A stretch of DNA of 64,000 nt from Rhododendron vialii (lineage: Eukaryota > Streptophyta > Magnoliopsida > Ericales > Ericaceae). The stretch spans positions 15,629,001-15,693,000 of the forward strand of contig NC_080560.1 of the NCBI RefSeq assembly GCF_030253575.1, given 5' to 3'. Under the pieces are notes generated by a model, which saw only the letters and a list, made by a program, of their open reading frames with translations, ran no database searches and was not told where the DNA came from. Shown piece by piece: positions 37,973-49,000 of the stretch. Each line of letters starts with the position of its first letter. Position 1 is the stretch's first letter. The position numbers were made by a program, and so were the translations under genes.

Positions 37973-39231
37973 TACCGGCGGGTGGAATGGCCGCACAGCG
38001 TGTCGGCGCCGGCGATTTTAGGGGTTCGATCGGAGGTGATTGTGAAGTGATTGGTGAATTGGTTTTTTGTATTTTCGCTTTCTTGTTATGTTTTTTGCTT
38101 CGTTTTGAAGTAAGTATACTGCGTATAGTACTCCTACCAGCGACGGCTCAAGAGGGAGAACATGAAGGGGTTTAAAAACGGGGAAGTGATACGTACAAAT
38201 AAAATATATTCGGAAATTACTTTCGAAAAAGCAAATTAACGGTACAGATGCATTTCAAAGTGAATCAGTACCATTAATTTGCCCTTTCAGAATAATTTTT
38301 GGGTATGTTTTTTTTGTACTTAGAATTTCCCTTAAAAACGTGTTTGGAACTCGGGAAAGGAAAAATGGAGTTGAGGAGAAGTGATTTATAGAAGGGAAAT
38401 ACTACAAATTATTGGGAATTAATTTTTATACTTCCTTTTTTATCTAATAAATGTACTATTTTTTGGGTCTTGTAGTAATGTGAAAATTACATGATTATTC
38501 TTTTGTTCTTTTACATGAATGAAAACATAAAATTGAGTGCACCTGAATAAAAGAGGAGGGTGAAAATCAATTTTCAAATTGATTTGTTAGTCCTTTTCTT
38601 TTACTTACGCCGACATAGTCTTGCAAAATGGAGTAAAATAAGATCCATTTGTAACAGCACATCTAGGATTCGTTTGTTTCAATGTAAAGTGTTTTCTCAA
38701 AAATCAAATTTCAAACTTTTAATTATTTTTCATTGTTTGGTTGACACTTGAAAAATATTTTCATAAAATAGTGTAGAGAGGGAAGGGAGGGCCTAAACGG
38801 TGGAGAGATATGAGAATATTAGAATTGAACGTGGATCAGAACTAACGATCGAGCAAACTAATGTGAGAATTGCTGTAGAAGACAGTGGGTTCATTTCGGA
38901 AAATAACTTACGGAGGATTTAAGAGTAAGTCATTTTCATCCAATAAATGAAAAATGTTTTACATGTAAAATATTTTTCTCATTTTTTACACAAACCAAAT
39001 TCCGAAAAATAAGTAAAACATTTTACCGAAAAATATTTTACCTCCAAACAAATAGAATGTGTGTACCAGAATCTACGTAAGTAGTAGCGTTGTTCTTTTC
39101 TTTCTTTTTTTTTATAGAATTTTGTAAAGAAAAAGACAAAGAATGAAAAGGATTAGTAAACGAGAAGGGAAACAACTTTTTCTTTGATTGTTTTTGGAAA
39201 GAAATTCTATTTACTTGCTCTGTTTTTTTTG
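37973..39231. other. DnaJ/TPR upstream region
   Basis: Includes the probable promoter and leader of the minus-strand gene. About 38669-39058 has inverted ends (ATTCGTTTGTTTCAATGTAAA and, inverted, ATTCTATTTGTTTGGAGGTAAA) and the words AAAAATATTTT and AAAATGTTTTACATGTAAAA, consistent with a MITE. No other gene seen. Confidence 0.45.
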
Positions 39232-39811
39232 GTTGAACCTAGAGGTGGCAATCTCAACTCATATTTTGTAATCCGTCCAAATCTGCCCACTTATAACCCA
39301 ACTCAACTCGCCCATATTATATAATGGATTGATATGAGTTCATATTTATATGAATTTAAGTGGGTTAAAAATGAGTTTAATATGAACTTAAACTAAAGAC
39401 CCAGGACCCATAATACAAGCATAATGAATAGTACTTTAATTACGGAAAATGGGAAATCTGGATTTTGGCTTTTCTACTTCTTCGGTCGAGTGAGGAGGAG
39501 ACAACAAATTATCATAGTGAAGAGGAGACAACGAATTATCATACATGTACACGACGCCATTAAATTGCCTCCTAATTATGAAGGCGTGACGAATAAATTC
39601 TTTTTTGTGAAAAAAAAAGCATAATTCAAAATCAATAACAATATGGTTACACCATTTGGCGCACACTAAATATACATCGCGTTGTGTCACAACTACCTTG
39701 GAGTTCCACACAATTGATCGACCAGTCCATTTGCCATCTCTAGAAAATACGATGTAAAAATTATACCTTGATCTCGTATTGAGAGAAAACAACCAAGAAA
39801 ACCCCTTCTTC

Positions 39812-39915
39812 TTTTTTTGTCTTCATTTAAATTTTTCGTATTTGTTAGCTTTGCGTCAAACTTTTGTGACTTATTGATTTATATTGACGAGAGAAACTAT
39901 AAAAGTAAAACACTT
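39812..39915. repeat. Family F arm fragment
   Basis: GTATTTGTTAGCTTTGCGTC then ACTTTTGTGACTTATTGATT, matching the left arm of the foldback family, inside the 39240-40588 hAT element. Confidence 0.55.
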
Positions 39916-40229
39916 TGGACACGTAGGAAAATTAGGTTAACGCCCTCCGACTAAGTGTTGTCTATTACTTAAAGACAGTGGGGGACGACACGTAGGAAAA
40001 TTAGGTTAATTAGGGAAGCTAATTTTGGTTTGTGCTTAGTAAAATGGGTCGGGTTGGGTTGGGTATGGTGCAATCTCAGTCATCTATTTGCGCAATCAAC
40101 GGCTGAGATTCGTTTTCAATTATAATTGATCATAATTAATTGTTATCGGTCATAATTGATTTTCAATCCGGATCGTCGAAAAACACTTTGGACATGTGTG
40201 ATTGGTCTCCGTAAAACCTTCTTTACGGA

Positions 40230-40350
40230 ATGGTCTGCAAATAAGATTTTCGTGTTTGTTAAGTTTGCTTCAAACTTTTGTATCTTATTGATTCGTCTCG
40301 TCGAAAGGAATCGGAAAAGTAAAATTTTTTGATCGAAACTCATAATTTTC
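40230..40350. repeat. Family F arm fragment
   Basis: GTGTTTGTTAAGTTTGCTTC, CTTATTGATTCGTCTCGTCG and GGAAAAGTAAAATTTTTTGA match the family F left arm. Same orientation as the copy at 39812. Confidence 0.6.
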
Positions 40351-40596
40351 TTTAAAAAAGAAAAGAAGAAAAAAAAGATATCATGGATAAGGAACCATGT
40401 CGGAGAGAAGGGGAAAGGAAAAAAAAAAAGAAATAAAAGAAATAAAGAAGAGGAAAACGGATCGGGTTTGGGTTTGGCTTGACCCATATTTGACCAAACC
40501 CGATTCAATGCGTTTTAGTATATGACCCGCCCATATTTGACCTGTAACCAATTTCAACCCGCCCAAACCAACCCATTTGCCACATCTAATTGAACC

Positions 40597-41400
40597 TAAT
40601 GGAAGTGTATGTGATTATCAAAAAAATGGAAGTGTATGTATGTATCTATCACCTCCGCCAATTGAGTATTACCCCCATCACACAACAATGACCATACGAC
40701 CATTTGTAGGAGACTTCACTGCAACTACGGGGTGGTGTTAAGAGTACAATAATTATTCCATATTTGTAGGCACCACGTGGTGATGCCCGAACTCTTTTCT
40801 ACCATACATTTATGTGTGGTGCAAAAGAGTGTGGCGTGCCTCATGAGCATTCCTTGAATAAATTTTCTGTTAAGAGGGTATTTAGCCCCAACAAAATACT
40901 ATGGAGAGTTGAACCCAAGCATCTACGTCCGAGTTTTCACCTTTGAACCAACAAAATTTTTTTCCATGCCCCACAGTAGTACCGGGGCATGAACTCCCCA
41001 TAAATATGACCGTTAGATTGAAATATGGATAAATCTTAGCCATTAGATCCAAACCACTCACAAAAACAAATGTCGTTTTATGATTTTTCCGAACAAAATT
41101 TTAATTTTACTTATCACAAAAATTGGCTTTACATATTATTTTCTATGACCACACTTATTGCAATGTATGGCTATAATGTATTGGAGTTGCATTAATGCAT
41201 GACCACACTTACTAAAATAAGTGGAATTAAACAAATGGTTTCAAATTGAAAATGGGAGATCTAACCGTTGAGGGAAAATGGGGGCATGTGCACCCCAAAC
41301 CGGACTCAGGCATCATAGCCGGATCCTGAACCAACCAAGTCCGAGTTTGCCTTTGACCCATGAATAAAACCCACTTATTCGAAATCGGCCTCCCATTATG
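40597..41400. other. Intergenic DNA upstream of eIF2A
   Basis: No gene supported. AT-rich, with no clear paired terminal repeats. Confidence 0.4.
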
Positions 41401-41411
41401 CCGTAGACAGA

Positions 41412-41462
41412 TGGGCCTGGATTATCGCTGGTGCATTCCTCTTTCCGGCTCGTAAAGGCCCA
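41412..41462. promoter_or_regulatory. Paired TGGGCC/GGCCCA motifs in the eIF2A promoter
   Basis: TGGGCC at 41412-41417 and GGCCCA at 41457-41462, inverted relative to one another, upstream of a (CT)n leader at 41559-41585. Such site II-type words are common in plant translation and ribosome gene promoters. Confidence 0.45.
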
Positions 41463-41672
41463 TTCCTTGTAAGAAGTGTCAATTGTGTGCGCAGTCAATT
41501 GTGTCCGCCGGACGGCAACGCTGGACAGTCTCGAGCACTCCTTTGGTAATAAGCTTCTTTCTCTCTCTCTCTCTCTCTCTCTCTCAGGCATTCATTCTCT
41601 ATCTAAAAACGCCCCAATTATCTATGATAACTGAAAGGGTTTAGTTTGTTTCTGTTTGAAGTTATCGTCTTT

Positions 41673-41680
41673 TAGGGTTT
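41673..41680 (+). promoter_or_regulatory. Telo-box-like TAGGGTTT near the eIF2A transcription start
   Basis: TAGGGTTT lies downstream of the (CT)n tract, in what is probably the 5' leader or first intron; it parallels the motif in the eIF3e leader. Confidence 0.4.
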
Positions 41681-41689
41681 TACTCCACT

Positions 41690-42025
41690 TGCTGATCTGC
41701 ACGTGTCGGTATTCGTATAGGTATTTGGTCGGAAATGTTTCAGTATTTGTAGTACTGTGTGGTTGGATTTGATTGTACCGAGTAGTTTCTACGTGATTTT
41801 GTTGCTTTGTATTTTGATTTTCTTCCTAGTGCTCTCAATTATACAATGCATGCCGATCAAATTGGAAAAAAAGTTCTTCATTAGTTTAATTCCATTATGA
41901 TTATTCCTTTAAGTGTATAGAATTCGTTTATAGCAGGCGCGTAAATATGATGAAGGAAATTACCCAATTCCAATTCGATACACAGTAAAGCTGCCAAAAC
42001 AAGGAGAAAGGGAAAAGGGGAGGGG

Positions 42026-42059
<34 letters not shown>

Positions 42060-43012
42060 CTCGCAATATTGGCGTCAGTCACCGTAACGATAGTGGTTGC
42101 AATGTCAGGGTTTCGGGGTGTTATATTCGTAGCGGTAAAGGTATCGGCAAACAGAGACGTGAATTTTTTTAAAATTTCACCACAACATAGGAAAAAATTA
42201 CGGCTACCATATTGGTCCATTACTGCCAGTACGTATCGCCCGATACCCTTGCGTAACACTGTTACTGTGTTACATATGCTATTTTCCTTCACACTGCAAT
42301 ATCGGCCAAATTCAAATACGGTATGATGGTACCTAGTACCTACCGTCTACCTATACTATCGGCTGACACCGTTACGTATCACCGATATTTCAAACCATCA
42401 AATACCCATTTAGGTCCTCTTTTATTCTTTTTAGTTTTAGACTTTTAACATATAATTAGCATAATGTAGAGGGTATAATCCTATTCTCCAATTCGCACCT
42501 TGATAACTGATGATGTTTTTAGTGAACTCCGATTACTAAACCAACAACGATTAATTCTTATGTCTCAATCAATTTGGGTTCAGCTGCACGGATCCTATTT
42601 ACCACTCAGCCATGTAAGGGGCTGTGTTTAGTTAAATTTGATATTTAGTATCATTTTCTTTTACCACAGAATCCCATGTCAATCTAATAGTCGAACTCTG
42701 ATTCTTACATATTTCAAAGAAATAGTCATCCTGGGTGCCAATTCCAATTCTGCTACTTGATAAGATAAGTTTAATATATAGTTTAAAACAAGGTCATTAG
42801 CGTCATTGTGTTCTCTTTTCTTTCTCTGAGATGAGTTCGGTTTTTTCCTGGCACAGTTACTGTTTCTTGGTTAGTAATTATCTTAGTAGAATTTTCTTCA
42901 TGCTTCTGCACTTGGTAAGTAAATGAAGACTGGATCTAAAATGGTGTAGAGCACTGAAGATTTGTTGGAGGCTTGGAGTCTGCGGATAACTGATTTCCCC
43001 CTTATTTTCAGA
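41690..43012 (+). other. Probable 5'-leader intron of eIF2A with repeat debris
   Basis: The coding ATG (43033) lies just after an acceptor CTTATTTTCAG/ATAACC at about 43012, so a leader intron of roughly 1.3 kb is likely. Its donor was not fixed. It contains G32 at 42028-42059 and, to about 42400, ACGTATC/GATATTT-type words of a dispersed repeat ending TCACCGATATTTCAAACCAT. Confidence 0.45.
42028..42059 (+). repeat. Poly(G) homopolymer, 32 nt
   Basis: Uninterrupted G32 preceded by GGGGAGGGGGGA, in gene sense within the probable eIF2A leader intron. Strong G-quadruplex potential in DNA or pre-mRNA. Confidence 0.85.
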
Positions 43013-43032
43013 TAACCGTCTACGGGCCTGTA

Positions 43033-46000
43033 ATGGCAGTTGTGGACACATCTCCTTCTTTGGAGATTTTAGGTAATGTTACCCGACTACGTTAGCATTA
43101 GTTTAATATGCTAACCATTTTCTTTAATTTTCTTGTTCTCATAGTCTCATTTGTCCCAGTTAGAGGACCAGATGGTTTCACTGTTTGGACCGGTCCTCCT
43201 TACAGCAATGGTCAACCCGGCATCAAGCTCGAAAGAATCCCTTGCAGTAATGCAAAGTTTAGTGAAGATGGATGCAAACTAATGGTCATGAAATCTGACT
43301 CTGTAATTAGCATATATGATTGCAAAAGCTCCAAAGAGCTAAGGTCCTTTGAAGTCCCCAACATTCTTGGAGCCACTCTGTCCCCAAGTGGAACTTACCT
43401 TCAAACTTTCCAGAAAGCCTCATCGCCACAGGAAAAGAATGTGATCTTATGGAAGACGGAGACTGGAGAATCCGTTTATCATCTGTTCCAGAAGAACATG
43501 ACGAAAACCACATGGTATGTGTAATAAGGGAGGTATTATATTTATTTTGGCTTTTGGCTTTTTGTTTTTTACTACTTAACTTGGTGTTTGATTTCCTTTT
43601 ATATTTTTAATCATTTGATTGTTGTGCTCTTCAGGCCCTCAATACGATTTAGCTCTGATGAAGCTGTTGCATGTCGCATGGCAACCAATGAGATACAATT
43701 TTTTGACACGGGGGATTTTTCTAAAGGAATTGTGAATCGGCTCAGGATTCCTGGAGTTGCTGCTGTGGAGCTTTCGAAGAGTCCTGGAACCCATGTGGCG
43801 GTGTTTGTTCCAGAATCTAAGGTTTGTCATTCATAGCTCCATATTTTCTATTAAGTTATTAAGGGAAGATAGTGTTCTAAAACTCGGAAATACTCAGCGA
43901 GTACTCGGTGCCTAGCCGAGTAGAGTTAGGGCTACTCGGTGGGAATTACTCGGTGAGTACCCGGCGAGTACCGATTACTCGGTAAAATGAGATTACTCGG
44001 AAGTGGGAGAAAATCGAAAAAAAACTGAAGAAATGGGGTAAAATACATAATATGTTAAATTTGAAGGGTTTGTGTCGGAAGATGATACCGAAGAGGAGGT
44101 AGATGAGGATTTTGAGTTTGAATCTGATGGAGACCAAGTTATGGAGGGATATGGAGAAGAAGAGGAGGAATAATTGACTACTAATTTCGTACTTCGTTTC
44201 ATTTGGTTTGAACATTGAACTTTGTAATTGACTATTAATTTCGTACTTGGTTTCATTTGGTTTGAACGTTAAACTTTGCAATGGACTAGTAATTTTGTAC
44301 TTAGTTTCATTTGGTTTGAACTATGAACATTAAACTTCTCATTATGCATTATGAATATCATTTGGGGAACATATAAAAAAAAAATCCAAGTAATTTCTAC
44401 TCGCCAAGTACTCAGCCTACAAGGTACAAGGTGGCCGGCCAAACGAGTACCGAGTACCGAGTTTTAGAACATTGAGGGAAGAAAAAAGTAGGTGCAGATC
44501 TATGCTGATCTGTATTTAACCTTTTTCAAGGATGTGTAAAGTTTTTTTCTCACTATAGATGATAATATCCTATGGACTTCCAAAATCAGGCCACTCTCTG
44601 GACTAGAAGTTCAGAACTATGCAAAGATTTTTAGCTCATGAATTTGCTGAGGAGTTGGTGTTTGTATGTGGTCTTTAGGTTTGTATTTTAGTTAGTCATG
44701 TTTCGAACATATATGAGGTTGCGTGTTCTAAATTTCTTAACAAGTGCTGTAAACTTCCTAAAGCAAGACAATTTTGAAGAATGAATTATTGTGGGAATAT
44801 ATAACATTTTGAAGTTGACTGAATGTATCCAATTATTGACATCTTTAATTTTTGCTAGAAGTTGGAGCCGAAAATTTATTTCCTCAAAGAATATGAAATA
44901 GATTCATATTGATCTCATATTCTGACATTCCTCATTCCATTGAAGGAACCCCTTCACGGACCTTTCTCTAAGCTGTATCAAGGATTAGGAATTTGGTTAT
45001 GTTCCTTCTGCTGATCAATGTGTTCTTGTAGGGGATCCCTGCCAGTGTCCAGATATTTGTTTGTGGAAAGGATTCACAGAGTCAACCTGTTGCCCGAAGG
45101 AGTTTCTTCCGATGTTCAACAGTGCAGCTGAATTGGAACTCTGGTTCTACGGGGCTCCTAGTCGTAGTGCAATCAGATGTTGATAAAACCAACCAGAGTT
45201 ACTATGGAGAATCAAAGTTGAACTATTTGACAACAGATGGGACTCATGAAGGAGTTGTACCACTAAGTATGTTCCTCTCCCCACTCCCAACAAATTATTC
45301 CCTTGTTCCGTATCATTAGGTTTGTCTTTAATCATTTGATGCTTGGAGTATTTGGCAGGTAAAGAAGGGCCTGTCCATGATGTGCAATGGTCATGTTCTG
45401 GTTCAGAATTTGCCGCTGTTTATGGATGTATCCTTCTTCTTCTAGCATATTAGTGTGAGCTATTGAAGTTCGAATTTAGCAAAAGATGTAAATTGTCAAG
45501 CAGGCAATTACTTGAGAGCAACAGGAGTGCATAGACCTCCATGATCATCTTACGTCTGATGCAACTATAGTCAAATTATTGGAGCCTATCTTTTAAAGGA
45601 ACCTGAAATGTTTTGTGTTTTTAAGTATTCTATTTTATCATCTTGCTATTTGTTTGTAAAGGCTTCCCTGCCAATAATTATGGAGTAAAACACCCCCAAA
45701 GGAGTTGAGACTAGTTCGCGTTGAAATCATTTGGACCCCGTTCGTTTTGGGGTTTTGGATTTTGGATTTTGGATTCTGGATTCTAATCACTATCCTATTT
45801 CTCTCCAATCATTACTCTCATTTTTCTCTCTATCTCTCTCCAATCATTACCCCTATTTCTAATCATTACTCTATTTCTCTCTACACTCATTACCTACAAA
45901 TCCAAATCCAAATCCAAATCCAAATCCAAAATCCCAAAACGAACTGGGTCTTGTTGCCTATTTCTCTTCAGGGGTGTTTATCGCAATATGGATCCACTTG

Positions 46001-49000
46001 TTCACATATGAGTCTCAGATGCTACACAGCCTACACTTAAGTCTGCATTTAGTGGTAGACTGGGTTGGTGTTGTTACTGAAAGTTTTAGAGGATTAATGA
46101 GGGGAATTGGGATAATTATCTTAGGTTATTCACTGCAACTCTGCCTCTCGTAATCTGATTTTGATACTTGGCAATTGGCATATGTTAGCATTCCTTGACA
46201 TTCTTCAGTTATGCCTGCCAAGGCAACAGTGTTTGACAAGAAGTGTAATCCTCTTCTTGAGCTCGGAACAGGCCCTTACAATACAGTCAGATGGAATCCA
46301 AAAGGGAAGTGTATCCTTTGATGGAAAAAGACATTTTTTTTGCTTTATTGTAACTTACGTATCTAGCAAGGACATGTTGGGCTGTTGGCCGCCTATTTTT
46401 CTCTAGTTTCTACTATTTTTAGTTGTGGCCTTAATTCAACTGCTCTATAGTTCTATGCTTGGCTGGCTTTGGAAACTTACCTGGTGATATGGTATGTTGA
46501 TAATTTCTGACTGCAATGTGTGGCTTTGACGTCCTCTGGATCACAGTTTGTGAACATTCTCATTCGAAGCCTTATTTGCTACGAATTGCTGCTTCTGTTC
46601 TAGTAGTAATTCCTTAAATTTGGAGGCTTCGGTTTTTGTCTTATTATGCTTGTAATTATTTTCTAAAAGATGACTGATTCCAGATTTTCTATGGTAGATG
46701 AGATTCCTAGGATTAGAAATAGAGCAGTTTCCTAACATGCAGGTCATTGTTACTATGGATAGATTCATCGCATAGGACGCCTTGGTGGGTTCCACAAGTG
46801 TCGTTGTGTTAGTAAGTGTGGCATTATTGATTGTTTTTTTATGAAAGCCCCAATGGTAAAGTGTCATACACGTTTTTAGGTGTGTATGAAAAGTGTGGTT
46901 GTCGACAAAACACCTATCCACCAAAAGCTTGTTAACGTACGAAAGCTGAAGTCTGGATGAGACTACAAGAATTCACTCTATAGTGGCAGAACATAATTAT
47001 ATAGAAGATGCTAATAGATATGCACTAATTTAGGTTATTGGTGTCCAATGTCCATCCTCATTTTCTGATACAAAAAGTTTACTAATAACTTCATGTTCTT
47101 ATCGAATTTGAATGCTTCATTAGTACTATTACCTGCATTTCGAGTGCGTGCACTAGGTTTTCCTTTCCTTTCTCATTTGGCTTATCGGAGCAATCTTGTG
47201 TGATTTGATTTTAATTCGGAAACAGAGATAAGTATGGTGATCTTGGGCCTTTCATGGTACAATATTGCTCCTCTCCTAATGTGTAGACAGACAAAATTTG
47301 AGTACGAAGTACCACAATTTTTTAACATCAGTATGCATGGATACAACGAAAAAACTTGTAAGTTATATAGTTATCAATTACTACACACACAAAAACACCT
47401 ATCTCCAATAAAAGATGACACTAGTTGAATGTGTAAATGCGTTTCTATGCATGACTAAACAAAATTCATGGCACACTATAAAACTCAATAGTCTAAGCAC
47501 AACAAAAGAGGAACTACTCACAAGCATTGTCTTTATTGTCGGAACAACTCAGAACACTTGTCTGCCATTCCAAACGTTTCGAACGAAAACATTGATGATA
47601 AAGAGATACTACACGGTGTGTCCAAGGCACACATGTCGGACACTGTTGCAACGACTAAAAATCTATTATCTATCCTTCATAACTCCTCTTTAATTCCAAC
47701 AATCTCTCTGTGAGTTTTTCATCAGTCTTCTTCTGCTTTTTCTGGGTTTTTTTTTTTTTTGGGCAAATGGGCTCAAGTCCTCATCTACTATTGCAGCTTC
47801 TTGTGCGCTAAAATGCATATTGAGGGTAAAGATGTATCTTTCACTTTGCCACATCATGTCATAATAACTCCACTGCTACTCCCCCAGTAAAACATTTTTA
47901 AAATTTTCTATTTCATGTTCAAGCTATTTGCATTGTTCAGGCTTTTTGGGACTATATGGAGAAAAGGCAGCTTGGGACTACTAAGGCTGAATGGTCAGTA
48001 ACAAGTGAATGGTCTCCCGATGGTTGCTATTTCATGACTGCCACAACAGCTCCAAGACTACAAGTTGACAATGGGTATATCGATCGTTAACTGATTGTTG
48101 ATTTGGTGCTTGAGCAAGAGTGTCTTTAAACGTCATTAATCACTGTTTTACTGTGTTTTTAAATAGAAAATACTTTACCGATGGTCACTAATTTCCAGAC
48201 TCCAGAGGGGTTACTTGAATCTGAAATTGCAATCCATAGATCAGGCTTCAAATCATCGAGAGTAGTTATTTCAACGATCTTTTTTTTTTTCCTTTGGGTA
48301 TGAGCTATACTATTAGTGGGTTAAAAATCCGTTTGGATGGCATATCTATACATACGATTTTGGTGGTTGAGCTGGTGAGAGACTTTCTGATAGGTCACTG
48401 TTCCAAACTACGTAAGTGATTTAACAATCCACTTGGATGGCACATCTATGGTTCCGATTTTGGTGGTTGAGTTGGTGAGAGACTTTCTGATGGGTCACCC
48501 ATAAAATAGTTTCACTCAGTTAATCAGTATGTCGTTGATGACCAAATTTGAGAATACTGAAATGAAAATTTAAGGAAGGTACTCCTGTAACTTCAGCGTC
48601 ACGTGTCAGAATATTTTGATACTCATGATCAATACACTCCACAGTTTTTTACATTGACCATGTAATCAAACAATGCCTACAAGTATGGAAAAACCTTGTA
48701 ATAGTAAATGTGGATTTTTGTAGACTTCAAGACAGTTTGAGGTGTTAGTCTTGCTGTAAGTGAATATTTTTGCTGATAGTCTGCTTTGTTTTCTCTTCTT
48801 TTTGAAGGATTAAGATTTTTCACCACAATGGATCATTGTACTTCAAGCAGATGTTTGACAAACTGTATCAGGTCAGTTTTCTTATTGATATTTTCCTAAT
48901 CAAATCCTTAATCTGCTTCCTTCTTCCAACTCCGTTATATTTGCTGCCAACTATCTATTCAGGCTGAATGGAAACCAGAATCTCCATATAGCTTTGGCAA

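Larger units (their letters stand above)
39240..40588. mobile_element. Non-autonomous hAT element with target-site duplication
   Basis: Ends TAGAGGTGGCAATCTCAACT and, inverted, TAGATGTGGCAAATGGGTTG. The flanking 8-mers are GTTGAACC (39232-39239) and ATTGAACC (40589-40596), 7 of 8 identical. Subterminal AACCCAACTC/ACCCGCCC words are hAT-like. No transposase frame is present. It contains two family F arm fragments near 39815 and 40235, i.e. nested or captured repeats. Confidence 0.8.

Noticed and set aside
37970..37996. Upstream in-frame start adding eight residues to the DnaJ/TPR protein
   Set aside because: The codon at 37994-37996 is GTG, not ATG. The first ATG in frame is at 37972-37970.
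44871..45030. Extra exon before eIF2A exon 4
   Set aside because: Exon 3 (ending at 43821) and exon 4 (starting at 45032) join in phase and match the family, so no exon is needed.
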